Below are positions 9,183-17,100 of a stretch of 35,911 nucleotides of DNA, one piece after another. Location: positions 1-35,911 of the forward strand of contig NZ_LYXE01000125.1 in the NCBI RefSeq assembly GCF_002532075.1, given 5' to 3'. The DNA comes from Candidatus Chloroploca asiatica (lineage in GTDB: Bacteria; Chloroflexota; Chloroflexia; Chloroflexales; Chloroflexaceae). The position numbers were made by a program, and so were the translations under genes. The notes below the pieces were generated by a model that did no database searches, had not been told where the DNA came from, and worked only from the letters and a program-made list of their open reading frames with translations. Positions within the stretch are counted from its first letter, which is position 1; each line of letters begins with the position of its first letter.

Positions 9183-9223
9183 GTTGCCTGCCCTCAGTAT
9201 ACCCGATTTCAGGCACGAATCTG
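9183..9223 (-). promoter_or_regulatory. Orphan promoter block P3
   Basis: Third copy of the 41-nt block with TATACT on the minus strand. The homology to the P1 region extends a further 75 nt (CTCACCACGCTTCTTTTT and the start of the fold-back repeat), so the whole upstream region was duplicated with the gene. It now faces a gene relic and, beyond it, the toxin-antitoxin pair, which it might drive. Confidence 0.5.
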
Positions 9224-9349
9224 TGCGGCTTGAGGCAGCGTACCTCACCACGCTTCTTTTTTGACGCAAAGGCGCAAGGGCGCAACGATTCGGACAACTG
9301 AGGTTAGCGCACCAGCCTGGTCAGGTGAGCGCCCTACGGTGGTTGTTGT

Positions 9350-9459
9350 GACGCCAAGGCACGAAGGCGCAAAGATCGCACCGCCAGGGCGTGCTGCACC
9401 ACCCACGATCAGGCCCGCCCCTTCGCTCGCGCCCCGTTGCGCCTCTGCGCCTTGGCGTC
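9350..9459. repeat. Fold-back (MITE-like) element, 110 bp
   Basis: The ends form an 11-bp perfect terminal inverted repeat: GACGCCAAGGC (9350-9360) and GCCTTGGCGTC (9449-9459). Inside the arms are further GGCGC-rich imperfect repeats. Its left half recurs at 3833-3884 and a related element lies at 11256-11369. It has no coding capacity and no clear target-site duplication. Confidence 0.6.
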
Positions 9460-9541
9460 AACCATACCGGGCGATCATCCACGCACAGGTGCGAACGCGG
9501 CGGTCTCTTCCGATCTATTGGTAGCATGATCCCCTCCGCTA

Positions 9542-9550
9542 TGCTACAAT
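9542..9550 (+). promoter_or_regulatory. Extended -10 promoter element
   Basis: TGCTACAAT is an extended -10 element about 45 nt before the start of the coiled-coil/HNH operon. No good -35 hexamer is found at 17 nt, which is tolerated by extended -10 promoters. Confidence 0.4.
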
Positions 9551-9595
9551 GGGCACGAAGGTTTGAACGCGAACGGTTCGAGGAAGGATGGCACG

Positions 9596-9904
9596 ATGCA
9601 AGCAGCAACACTCGTTACCCTGCATGACCGCTTTAGTCGTGGTGAGGCGCTTTCTGACGACGAACGAAGCTTGCTCGAAGCCTGGTATGCCGAGCAGGAT
9701 CGTGCCGAACAGGGTACCTTACCGTTGTCGCCAGCGAGTGATCCCACTGCTCACCTCCAAGACCAGATCGCCCAAACAGCCCACCAGTTAGAGGTGATAA
9801 CCCAACAGATTACCGCCACGCTTACGGCCAATGAGTCTCTACGGCAAGAGATCGCGGGGTTGCACGCTCGTTTGGTGCATCAAGGTGCAGGGCGTGCCGC
9901 ATGA
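9596..9904 (+). CDS. Small coiled-coil protein, partner of the HNH nuclease
   Basis: A 102-aa protein beginning MQAATLVTLHDRFSRGEALSDDER. The start at 9596 has AGGAAGG about 8 nt upstream; an earlier in-frame ATG at 9563 lacks a site. Residues 1-40 form a helical segment with a LSDDERSLLEAWYAEQD motif; residues 55-95 (DQIAQTAHQLEVITQQITATL) look like a coiled coil. Its stop overlaps the start of the HNH gene (ATGA, 9901-9904), indicating coupled translation and probably a physical partnership. I do not recognise a named family; an antitoxin or nuclease-targeting role would be inference. Confidence 0.7.
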   Translation: MQAATLVTLHDRFSRGEALSDDERSLLEAWYAEQDRAEQGTLPLSPASDPTAHLQDQIAQTAHQLEVITQQITATLTANESLRQEIAGLHARLVHQGAGRAA

Positions 9905-10434
9905 TCCTCTCCGCAGAGCGACGACTTCTTGTCCGTGAGCGTGCTCACTATGCATGCGAATATTGTGGCGTAACCGAAACAGATTCAGCAGGCGAATTGA
10001 CGATAGATCATCATCAGCCACCCCGCAAAGGTGGGACGGTCGATGATCTCCAGAATCTCGTTTACTGCTGTGTCCGGTGCAATCAGTATAAGTCGGACTA
10101 TTGGCCGATCCAGCCCCATGATCCTCCGCTCTGGAATCCGCGGAGCGAGCCTCGGACAGAGCATATGCTGTCGCTTGCCGATGGGACGCTGTATCCGCTC
10201 TCGCCTTGCGGTACCTTCACGATTCGCCGGTTGCGCTTGAACCGTCCGCCCTTGGTGGCGTATCGCTTACGGGCGATGCGGAAGAGGGAAGATGCGCGGC
10301 TCCTTGCTGAATTACGCCAACTCATGCAACTCCAAGAACAACTCCAACAGCAACATGCCCATCTTCTGCGCGAACAACAAGCCTTACTCGAACAACAACG
10401 CGATCTGTTAACGACGCTCCTCAACCTGCTCTAA
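9901..10434 (+). CDS. HNH endonuclease with C-terminal coiled coil
   Basis: A 177-aa protein. Residues 1-65 carry the complete zinc-bound HNH core: CEYCG, then TIDHHQP (the His-containing beta strand), then NLVYCCVRCNQYK. This is the arrangement of McrA-like HNH nucleases that nick or cut DNA. Residues 70-120 continue with a conserved-looking segment (HMLSLADGTLYPLSP, RLNRPPLVAYR), and residues 125-177 are a Gln/Leu-rich coiled coil. Related stand-alone HNH proteins are common in multicopy families in filamentous bacteria. It is the second gene of a two-gene operon with a 4-nt overlap. Confidence 0.85.
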   Translation: MILSAERRLLVRERAHYACEYCGVTETDSAGELTIDHHQPPRKGGTVDDLQNLVYCCVRCNQYKSDYWPIQPHDPPLWNPRSEPRTEHMLSLADGTLYPLSPCGTFTIRRLRLNRPPLVAYRLRAMRKREDARLLAELRQLMQLQEQLQQQHAHLLREQQALLEQQRDLLTTLLNLL

Positions 10435-10600
10435 CCCCTCGCTCACCTTCGCATCAGGATGCGTTGGCCCTCTGGCATCCTATACGCCCGCTGCGTTCGC
10501 CCTTTGGGAACGCAGCGACGGGCAGGCACGCAGCGCTCTTCAGGCCCCTTTGCGCCAAACCGATGAGGCGAGCATCCCCCCACCGGCGCAAAAGCGTCCC

Positions 10601-11194
10601 TCATGCCCCTTTCCCCTGCGCCACCAGCGCCGTGACCTGCGCCTGCAACGCCGTCACCGCCTCGGCGAGCTGCGCCACCTCGCGGCGACCATGTTCCTCC
10701 TGCCGCGCCAGTTCCGCCCGCGCCGCCGCCACCTGCTGCGCCGCCACCTCCGCTTGGGCCTGCGCCTCCAGCAGCAACCGCCCGAGCCTCGCCGCCTCAC
10801 GGCGGTGCTCGTCCAGCGCCTGTTCCCGCGCCTCGCCCTCGGTTTCCAGCCGCACCACCGCCGCTTCCGCCTCGGCCTGCGCCGTCAGCGCCGCAGCCAC
10901 CTGCTGCGCGGCTGCCGCCTGCACCTGCGCCACCTGCTCGCTCGCGAGGGTCTGCGCCGTAGCCCAGAGCGTGCGTACGAAGCGCGTGCCTTCCTCGGCC
11001 AACGCGGGCGGGGCCTCCGCGAGCACCGGCTCGGCCTGCTGCGCGTGCCAGCTATCGAGGTAGCGCTTGATCGTCGTAAAGCTGCCCATGCCCAAGTGGG
11101 CCTGCACCTGGAGGATACTGGGCGTGCGGCCTTGGGCCTGGAGTTCCGTGGCGGCGGTGAAGACCATTGCTTCGGTGACCAGGGGCTTTGCCAT
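10601..11194 (-). CDS. KfrA-like DNA-binding coiled-coil protein
   Basis: A 197-aa protein starting MAKPLVTEAMVFTAATELQAQG. Residues 1-50 match the KfrA N-terminal DNA-binding domain (helix-turn-helix with GMGSFTTIKRYLDSW). The remainder is an Ala/Glu/Gln-rich coiled coil. KfrA of plasmid RK2 is an autoregulated DNA-binding protein that forms filament-like assemblies; chromosomal homologues occur in accessory regions. The start at 11194 has GGAG 8 nt upstream; the longer frame to 11308 crosses the operator-like sequence and is rejected. An inverted-repeat candidate operator lies at 11220-11234. Confidence 0.8.
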   Translation of the reverse strand: MAKPLVTEAMVFTAATELQAQGRTPSILQVQAHLGMGSFTTIKRYLDSWHAQQAEPVLAEAPPALAEEGTRFVRTLWATAQTLASEQVAQVQAAAAQQVAAALTAQAEAEAAVVRLETEGEAREQALDEHRREAARLGRLLLEAQAQAEVAAQQVAAARAELARQEEHGRREVAQLAEAVTALQAQVTALVAQGKGA

Positions 11195-11219
11195 AGGGGG
11201 GCTCCGATAAGGTAAGCAA

Positions 11220-11234
11220 TAATTACGATAATTA
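11220..11234. promoter_or_regulatory. Candidate operator of the kfrA-like gene
   Basis: TAATTA-CGA-TAATTA, with half sites that are both direct and inverted repeats, lies 26 nt upstream of the start codon in an otherwise GC-rich region. A further GGTAATT occurs at 11254-11260. Position and symmetry fit autoregulation by the KfrA-like protein (inference). Confidence 0.5.
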
Positions 11235-11255
11235 TCATACCACGGTAATTCTTGT

Positions 11256-11369
11256 GACGCCAAGACGAGGAAAGAGAAAAGAGCCGAGCGCATGAGGACG
11301 CGCTGCACACCGCCGCACGGTCACGGAGCGCGTTTCGCACGACCCGTCGCGCCTCGGCGTCTTGGCGTC
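11256..11369. repeat. Fold-back (MITE-like) element, 114 bp
   Basis: A 12-bp perfect terminal inverted repeat, GACGCCAAGACG (11256-11267) and CGTCTTGGCGTC (11358-11369). It is the same length class and has the same ends as the element at 9350-9459, but a different centre. From 11370 to 11807 I see no gene; a degenerate right arm (GCGCCTCGGTGCCAAACC) lies near 11600. Confidence 0.6.
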
Positions 11370-11807
11370 AAACCAAGCGGGCAGGCCGGGCGAAAACCAT
11401 CTCGCTTTTGGCTGGAATGACGAAAACGAGATGATTTCAAGGGAGGCCGATGCGTCCTGCGCTACGCTGATGGCGGGCGACCTCCCTGCGGGCGCGGGCA
11501 CAGGCCCACCACGGGCAGGCCCACCCGCTGGTCACGGTGATCGGGCGGGGGAGCGTTTGAGGCCAAGGGGCCACGGCGCACCGAGCGCAATGACCCGTTG
11601 CGCCTCGGTGCCAAACCAAGCAGGCATGAAGGGGATCCATGCCCCGCTGCTCTGCGGAAGCGGTCATCTGCGTCATCTGCGGACAATCGAAATGACGTTG
11701 CAACAGCGCTACCCCGCTCAGCGCTGGGGTAGACGCTGATGCTCATACGGTGGTAGACTAAAACATGGCTTCAGTGATGGTTTGAGGCAGCAAAAAGAAA
11801 CAACGGG

Positions 11808-12053
11808 ATGGCTGAATTCAACTGCGGCTCTTGTGGCGCGAGCTTTCCGAGCGCCGCTACCGCGCAGGCGCATGCTAATGGGTGCGCGGCGCAACCTGCC
11901 CCCGCTTTGCTGGGCGCGACGACCGGGCTGATCTCTGCCTGCACCGCATGCGGTGCCGTTTTTGCCAACGCACACGCGGTGCATGCGCACGCGACGCAGT
12001 GCCCGGAAAGGAAGCGTGCCCCGTATGCCGCGCAGCGCGAGCGTCGCCCCTAG
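11808..12053 (+). CDS. Small protein with two C2HC zinc fingers
   Basis: An 81-aa protein with two equal fingers of the form C-x2-C-x12-H-x3-C: CGSCGASFPSAATAQAHANGC at about residues 6-26 and CTACGAVFANAHAVHAHATQC about 40 residues later. The regular spacing makes zinc binding likely; the target (DNA, RNA or protein) is unknown. It ends 14 nt before the downstream DUF1294 gene, or overlaps it if that gene starts at 12025, so the two are probably cotranscribed. The ribosome site is weak. Confidence 0.6.
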   Translation: MAEFNCGSCGASFPSAATAQAHANGCAAQPAPALLGATTGLISACTACGAVFANAHAVHAHATQCPERKRAPYAAQRERRP

Positions 12054-12066
12054 CATCGAGCAGCCC

Positions 12067-12642
12067 ATGGCCCGCCGTCAGCGCGGGGTGATCCGTACCT
12101 GGAAAGCCGCGCAAGGCTATGGCTTCCTTGCCCCCGAGCACGGCGGCGAGGAGATCTTTGTCCACATCACGGCGGTCGTCGCCGGTCGGCACCGCCTCGG
12201 CCCCGGCAGCGTGGTGGTCTATGACCTGGGCCGCGATGCCCAGCAGCGCCCCCGCGCCGTCAACGTTCGCGTCGGCTCCGGCCTCGGCACCCCGCTGCGC
12301 CTCGCCCTGCTCGCCAGCAGCCTCTTTCTCATCGCCGTCGGCGTCATCAGTTGGCTCGGCTTGCTGCCCGCCTGGATCGTGCTGGCCTATCTGCTGCTCA
12401 GCGGGTTCACCGCGCTCGTCTACCGCTTCGACAAGCGCCAGGCCGTCCAGGGCCAGCGGCGCGTCCCTGAAGCCACGTTGCACCTGCTCGACGCCCTCGG
12501 CGGCTGGCCGGGCGCACTGATCGCGCAGTGGGCGCTGCATCACAAAACCCGGAAGGTGGCCTACCAACTCACCTTCTGGCTGCTGGTGGGCCTGCACCTG
12601 CTCGGGCTGGCCGGGGTGGTCTGGGTGGTGGGGCGGTTCTGA
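12067..12642 (+). CDS. Cold-shock domain / DUF1294 membrane protein
   Basis: A 191-aa protein. Residues 1-70 form a cold-shock (OB-fold) domain: RGVIRTWKAAQGYGFLAPEHGG, then EIFVHITAV, with the RNP-like aromatic motifs retained. The rest is a DUF1294 membrane domain: two hydrophobic segments (LALLASSLFLIAVGVISWLG, AWIVLAYLLLSGFTALVY), the conserved DKRQAVQGQRRVPEATLHL loop, GGWPGALIAQ, the HKTRK motif and a final membrane helix. This fusion is widespread in bacteria but its biochemical role is not known. I start at ATG 12067 to match the domain; ATG 12025 has a somewhat better ribosome site (AAGGAAG). Confidence 0.85.
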   Translation: MARRQRGVIRTWKAAQGYGFLAPEHGGEEIFVHITAVVAGRHRLGPGSVVVYDLGRDAQQRPRAVNVRVGSGLGTPLRLALLASSLFLIAVGVISWLGLLPAWIVLAYLLLSGFTALVYRFDKRQAVQGQRRVPEATLHLLDALGGWPGALIAQWALHHKTRKVAYQLTFWLLVGLHLLGLAGVVWVVGRF

Positions 12643-13444
12643 GCCAGGCGTGGTGCTCGCCCTGCGGCGATGCCACGCGCTGCGCGACCGTTGCGCCGTG
12701 GCCGTCGAACGTGCCGCACGTTGCTCCGCTCCAGGCCGGGGTGGTTGGTGCAGCCGGGCCATGCCCATCCCCGCGCCGCGCTGCGCTCAGCGCTCTCCTG
12801 TGAGCGCCGTGCGTCCAGCGGCTTGACCACGTTCCCCTGGCTTCGCGCTCATGACCCCGCCACGCGAGGCACGCCCCGCATCCTTCCGTTGTGCTACCGT
12901 GGGCGCTCGCTTTTTAGCCCTCGCGCTTGGGGGCGATCTTGCTGCTTCCACGTGGGTCTTGGCTGGATCGGCTTTTGCGCTCCATTTCTTGCTGGTTCTT
13001 CACATACTGTGAGCGCATGGTAATGGATCGGTGCTCGCGGTGTGGTATGGTAGCGGGCAAGGAGCATCACGGCGACGCGAGGCGTATGGTCGCCGCCATG
13101 TGCTGGTTGGCCCGCGACTTCCGTGGACGGGCTTGATCAGCGGTGGGTTTGCCCCTGCTCGGGTTGGCCGGGGTGGTCTGGGTGGTGGGGCACGGTTCTG
13201 CGCGGAGCCGCAAGGCGTGCATGTCAACTCGCTCTGTCGCTGCGGTACAACCGTGGCTCCATTTTCTCCTTTCGGCTTGCATCGTTCATCGTTCATCTTT
13301 CCCTCTCCTTCTGCGGGCAAAGGTAGATCGTGGTTACACCGTGGTTCCCCATGTGTGGTATCGTAGGGGCAGTGCGGCGATGGGGGGCACGACCGGGTGG
13401 CTTCCTGGTTGCAGCGCCCGGCAACGAAATGAAGTGAGCACGCG
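12643..13444. other. Gene-free interval with a duplicated gene fragment
   Basis: About 800 nt with no convincing coding frame on either strand. It contains one recognisable item: a 58-nt near copy of the 3' end of the DUF1294 gene (13143-13200). Just before 13445 is a GAAGTGAG ribosome-site-like sequence for the next reading frame. Confidence 0.55.
13143..13200 (+). repeat. Duplicated 3' end of the DUF1294 gene
   Basis: GGCCGGGGTGGTCTGGGTGG and its flanks at 13143-13200 match 12586-12641 at all but a few positions. The source encodes the last membrane helix of the DUF1294 protein (LLGLAGVVWVVG). The copy has no upstream coding sequence and is a fragment left by a duplication or deletion. Confidence 0.7.
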
Positions 13445-13981
13445 ATGGTGCGCTTGGAAGCAGTCACGCCGGGGACGGTACTCCACGGCATCGTGCCGAT
13501 GGGGGCCGTGACCGTGGTGGCGGTGCAGTGGTATGGGTCGACGGCGGTTGACCTGACCTATAAGGACGCCGAGGGGCGGCCTGGTACCCGCTTGCTGTAT
13601 CGCGAGGATGAGCCGACCTTGGCCCTGGTCAACGCCGGCCGTGCCTGGAGCTTCGATGGCGATGGGCGGCTCTTCCGCCTAGTCGCCGAGGCCCACCGCA
13701 TCCGCCTGGCCCATCTCTTTGATCCGGTGCTGGCGGTGCATACCTCGCTGGTCGAGCCGCTGCCCCACCAGATCACGGTTGAAGGAAGGCTAGCCTTCCG
13801 CCCCATCAGAATGCCTGAAACCGACCAAATGGCCCGATTGTGCACGAATCGTTGTCATACCCCAGGTCAGCGTCAGAGCGGTGCCAACGGTGTCGTCTTG
13901 GTAGCGTTGTCGTGTGTATCGCGAAAGCGAACAAGTATGTATCGGGCTGAGATCGCTACAGTTACTTGCACCGTATCCTGA
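13445..13981 (+). pseudogene. Truncated N-terminus of an SNF2 (DISARM-like) helicase
   Basis: The first ~112 codons encode the N-terminal domain that precedes the motor in DUF3883-type SNF2 helicases: GTVLHGIVP, TVVAVQWYG, SFDGDGRLFRLVAEAHRIRL, AHLFDP, then SLVEPLPHQITV. The same landmarks occur before the Walker A of the intact helicase downstream (residues 330-430, ending DPLPHQLEAVY). Homology stops right after LPHQ (about 13780), just before the ATP-binding motif; the remaining 65 codons are unrelated and run into the 60-nt direct repeat at 13804. It starts with a plausible ATG and ribosome site, so a ~178-aa product may still be made, but no motor or nuclease remains. Confidence 0.7.
13804..13863 (+). 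repeat. Left copy of an island-flanking direct repeat
   Basis: Sixty nt that align without gaps with 27528-27587 at 46 of 60 positions, including the perfect core TGCACGAATCGTTG. Both copies have the same orientation and both mark a change from GC-rich coding sequence to AT-rich sequence. They bracket the kinase-helicase/methyltransferase/ATPase block. Confidence 0.55.
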
Positions 13982-14119
13982 TATGCTTTACAGTAGATGA
14001 AGTCGCAATGTTTCTCTGGATTCATTCCTGATCGATCTCGTGCATCGTATGTGTCGGGTGTCGTTATTGTATTTCGCCTACCGATGCTGTGTGTTACATG
14101 TTAAAATCGACTGGCAAAA

Positions 14120-14140
14120 GCGCTCATGATTCATGAGCGC
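14120..14140. promoter_or_regulatory. Perfect 21-bp palindrome upstream of the kinase-helicase gene
   Basis: GCGCTCATGA-T-TCATGAGCGC: 10-bp perfect arms around one base, 57 nt before the start codon. No T-run follows, so it is more like an operator for a dimeric repressor than a terminator. TATATG, a possible -10, lies 15 nt downstream, placing the palindrome over the expected -35. Confidence 0.6.
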
Positions 14141-14196
14141 CATCGTGATCAGCAATATATGCTTCGCAATCGCCGGTTATTCTCTTGGGAGAGCTC

Positions 14197-17100
14197 ATGC
14201 TTACAATAGGCAGTAAGCTTCAAGGCCGCTATGAGATTGAGGCCCTGCTTGGCAAAGGTGGCTTCGGGGCTGTCTACCAAGCGCGTGAGCAACCCCCGCT
14301 TCGGCGGCTCGTCGCTATTAAACAAACGTTGTTCCCCGAAGATCTGCGGCATATCAGCCGGTTCGAGCAAGAGGCTGAATTACTTGCGCAAGTGACCCAT
14401 GATGCCCTTCCGCGCGTGTATAGCTATTTCGAAGAATCCCGCTCCTGCTTTCTGGTCATGGAGTTCGTTCCTGGGATGACCCTCGCTAGCTATGTGACTC
14501 AGCAACCCCAGAGTTGTCTCAGTGAAGCGGAGGCGCTGCGTCTACTTGCGCCGATCCTCGACGCGCTCGAGTATCTGCACACGCTCAATCCGCCAGTTAT
14601 TCATCGTGATATCAAGCCGCAGAATGTGCGGATAACGCCCAAAGGCAAGATTTTCTTGGTCGATTTTGGGATCGCCAAGCTTGGCGATCCTTCCGTACGC
14701 ACTGAAACCATCGCACGCGCGGTCACGAGCGGCTTCTCACCTTTCGAGCAGTATAGTGGCGGCTCAACGGATGCGCGTTCCGATCTCTATTCGTTAGGAG
14801 CGATGCTCTATTTCATGCTCACCGGCGTTACACCACCGGATGCACCGCAGCGTGTGCGCGTCGATCCGTTGATCCCCCTCCATACGCTCAATGCTTCGCT
14901 TTCATCAACACTTGCGGCGATCGTTACACGTATGATGGCGGTCTGGCCGGATGATCGGTTTGCCGATGTCGCAGCGGTGCGCCAAGCATTGCGGTCAGGT
15001 ATGCCCTTCGTGTCTGCACCGCAGTCAGTTGATCGACCCCAAGCCCATGCTTTACCGGTCGATTCCGCACGAGCGGCTGAACTGGAATCCGAAGCACGCT
15101 CACCAGAAATTACTCCCCTACTCGGGTCGTCTACATCAATGAGGAGCACCGTGACTGATGTACCGTCGATCATTGCCCGTCTGAAGCCTAATGTCATTGT
15201 GTACGGCCCTATGTTTCCCGAGCGCGTCCAGATTATCGAGGTGACGCTGGCGGGTACATCGATTCGGATCAAGGGCGAAGGATTGAGCTCTGGGAAAGTG
15301 CTTCGCCCGATTCTGACGCCGCAACAGCTCAATGACCTTACGATTGAGGATGTTGGCCTTTTCGACGGTGACCCCCAACGCTTCCGCCTTGGGATTGAGG
15401 CGATGCGTTTGGGTTTGGCCTATGAATACGACCCGTATTTCTCGTTATCGATCGCCCGTGTCGATCCGCTACCCCATCAGCTTGAGGCGGTCTACGACTA
15501 TTTTCTCAAGCAACCGCGCATCCGATTTTTGCTGGCAGATGATCCTGGTGCCGGTAAGACGATTATGGCCGGACTCTTGATCAAGGAGTTAAAGATTAGA
15601 GGTCTGGCCCAACGCGTGCTGATTGTCACACCGGCAAATTTGACGTTCCAATGGCAACGTGAGATGAAAGATCGCTTCCGAGAGCAGTTCGAGATTGTAC
15701 GTGGTGACGTGCTGCGATCGACGTATGGCTCAAATCCCTGGCAAGAGAAGAATCAGGTCATTACCTCGATTTCCTGGGTTTCGCGCATGGACGATGCGCG
15801 CGAGAGCCTGCTGCGGAGTCGGTGGGATCTGATCATTGTCGACGAAGCACATAAGATGAGCGCCTATAGCGATGATAAGAAGACGTTGGCCTATCAGTTG
15901 GGCGAGGCGCTCTCGGAAATGACCGATCACTACCTGCTGATGACGGCCACCCCGCATAAGGGCGACCCGGAAAACTTTGCGCTCTTTCTGAAATTGCTCG
16001 ATCCCGATGTCTATGGGGATGTGAGCAGCTTGGAGAAGGCAATCGAGCGACGTGAAGCTCCCTTTTATCTGCGCCGGGTGAAGGAGGCGATGGTCACCTT
16101 CCCCGATCCGCAGACGGGTGAGGTCAAAACGCTGTTTACCAAGCGCGAGGTACGTACAATCGATTTCGAGATTGACGATAATGAGTGGGAGTTCTACGAT
16201 GCTCTGACCCACTATGTCGAAGAGCAGTCGGTCATGGCGGCGGCCGATCAATCGGCGCGCGGCCGGGCGGTCGGTTTCACGATGGCTATGCTCCAGCGGC
16301 GGTTTGCATCGAGTGTCTATGCAGTGCGCCGCAGTTTGGAGCGCATGCAGGAGCGGCGTGAGAAGATCCTGGCCGATCCCGAAGCCTATCGCCAGGGACA
16401 GATTACCAAACGCATGCCAGAGAATTTTGATGAGTTGCCGGACGACGAGCAGCAGCAGATCCTCGAAGAACTTGAGCAGGTCGTCGCCTCGGTCGATCCG
16501 GTGACACTCAAACATGAGATTGCGCAGATCGGTCGGCTTATTACCCAGGCAAGCGAGCTTGAGCAACGTGAGATTGAGTCCAAGCTGGTGAAGCTCAAGG
16601 AGCAACTGGCCACTCGCGGTGTTTTCGCTGATCCAAAGATGAAGCTGCTCTTGTTCACCGAGCATCGCGAGACCCTTGACTATTTGGTTACCAAGCTGCG
16701 TGCGTGGGGATTAACGGTAACGCAGATCTACGGTGGCATGCCAATTGGTGATCGTGATACACCAGGATCGCGTATTTATGCCGAACGCGAATTCAAGGAT
16801 ACGTGCCAGGTGCTGGTCGCAACCGAGGCCGCCGGCGAGGGTATCAATCTCCAGTTCTGTTGGTTCATGATTAACTACGATATCCCATGGAATCCGGTTC
16901 GCCTTGAACAGCGCATGGGCCGTATTCATCGCTATGGCCAGGAAAAAGACTGCCTGATTCTTAATTTCGTCTCAACTCGCACGCGCGAGGGACGGGTATT
17001 ACAGAAGCTGTTTGAGCGTATTCGCGAGATCGAAGGCGCGCTCGATCCCCAGCGTACCGGCAAGGTCTTTAATGTCCTGGGTGATATTTTTCCATCGAAC

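Noticed and set aside
11875-12768. Long minus-strand frame opposite the zinc-finger and DUF1294 genes
   Set aside because: Composition is low-complexity Arg/Gly/Gln-rich and the plus strand carries recognisable cold-shock, DUF1294 and C2HC motifs.
14101-14145. Palindrome at 14120 as a transcription terminator of the upstream relic
   Set aside because: No T-run follows on the plus strand, and it sits in the promoter of the next gene, which favours an operator.
15730-16665. 311-aa minus-strand frame inside the helicase gene
   Set aside because: It lies wholly opposite conserved helicase motifs and has no family resemblance of its own.
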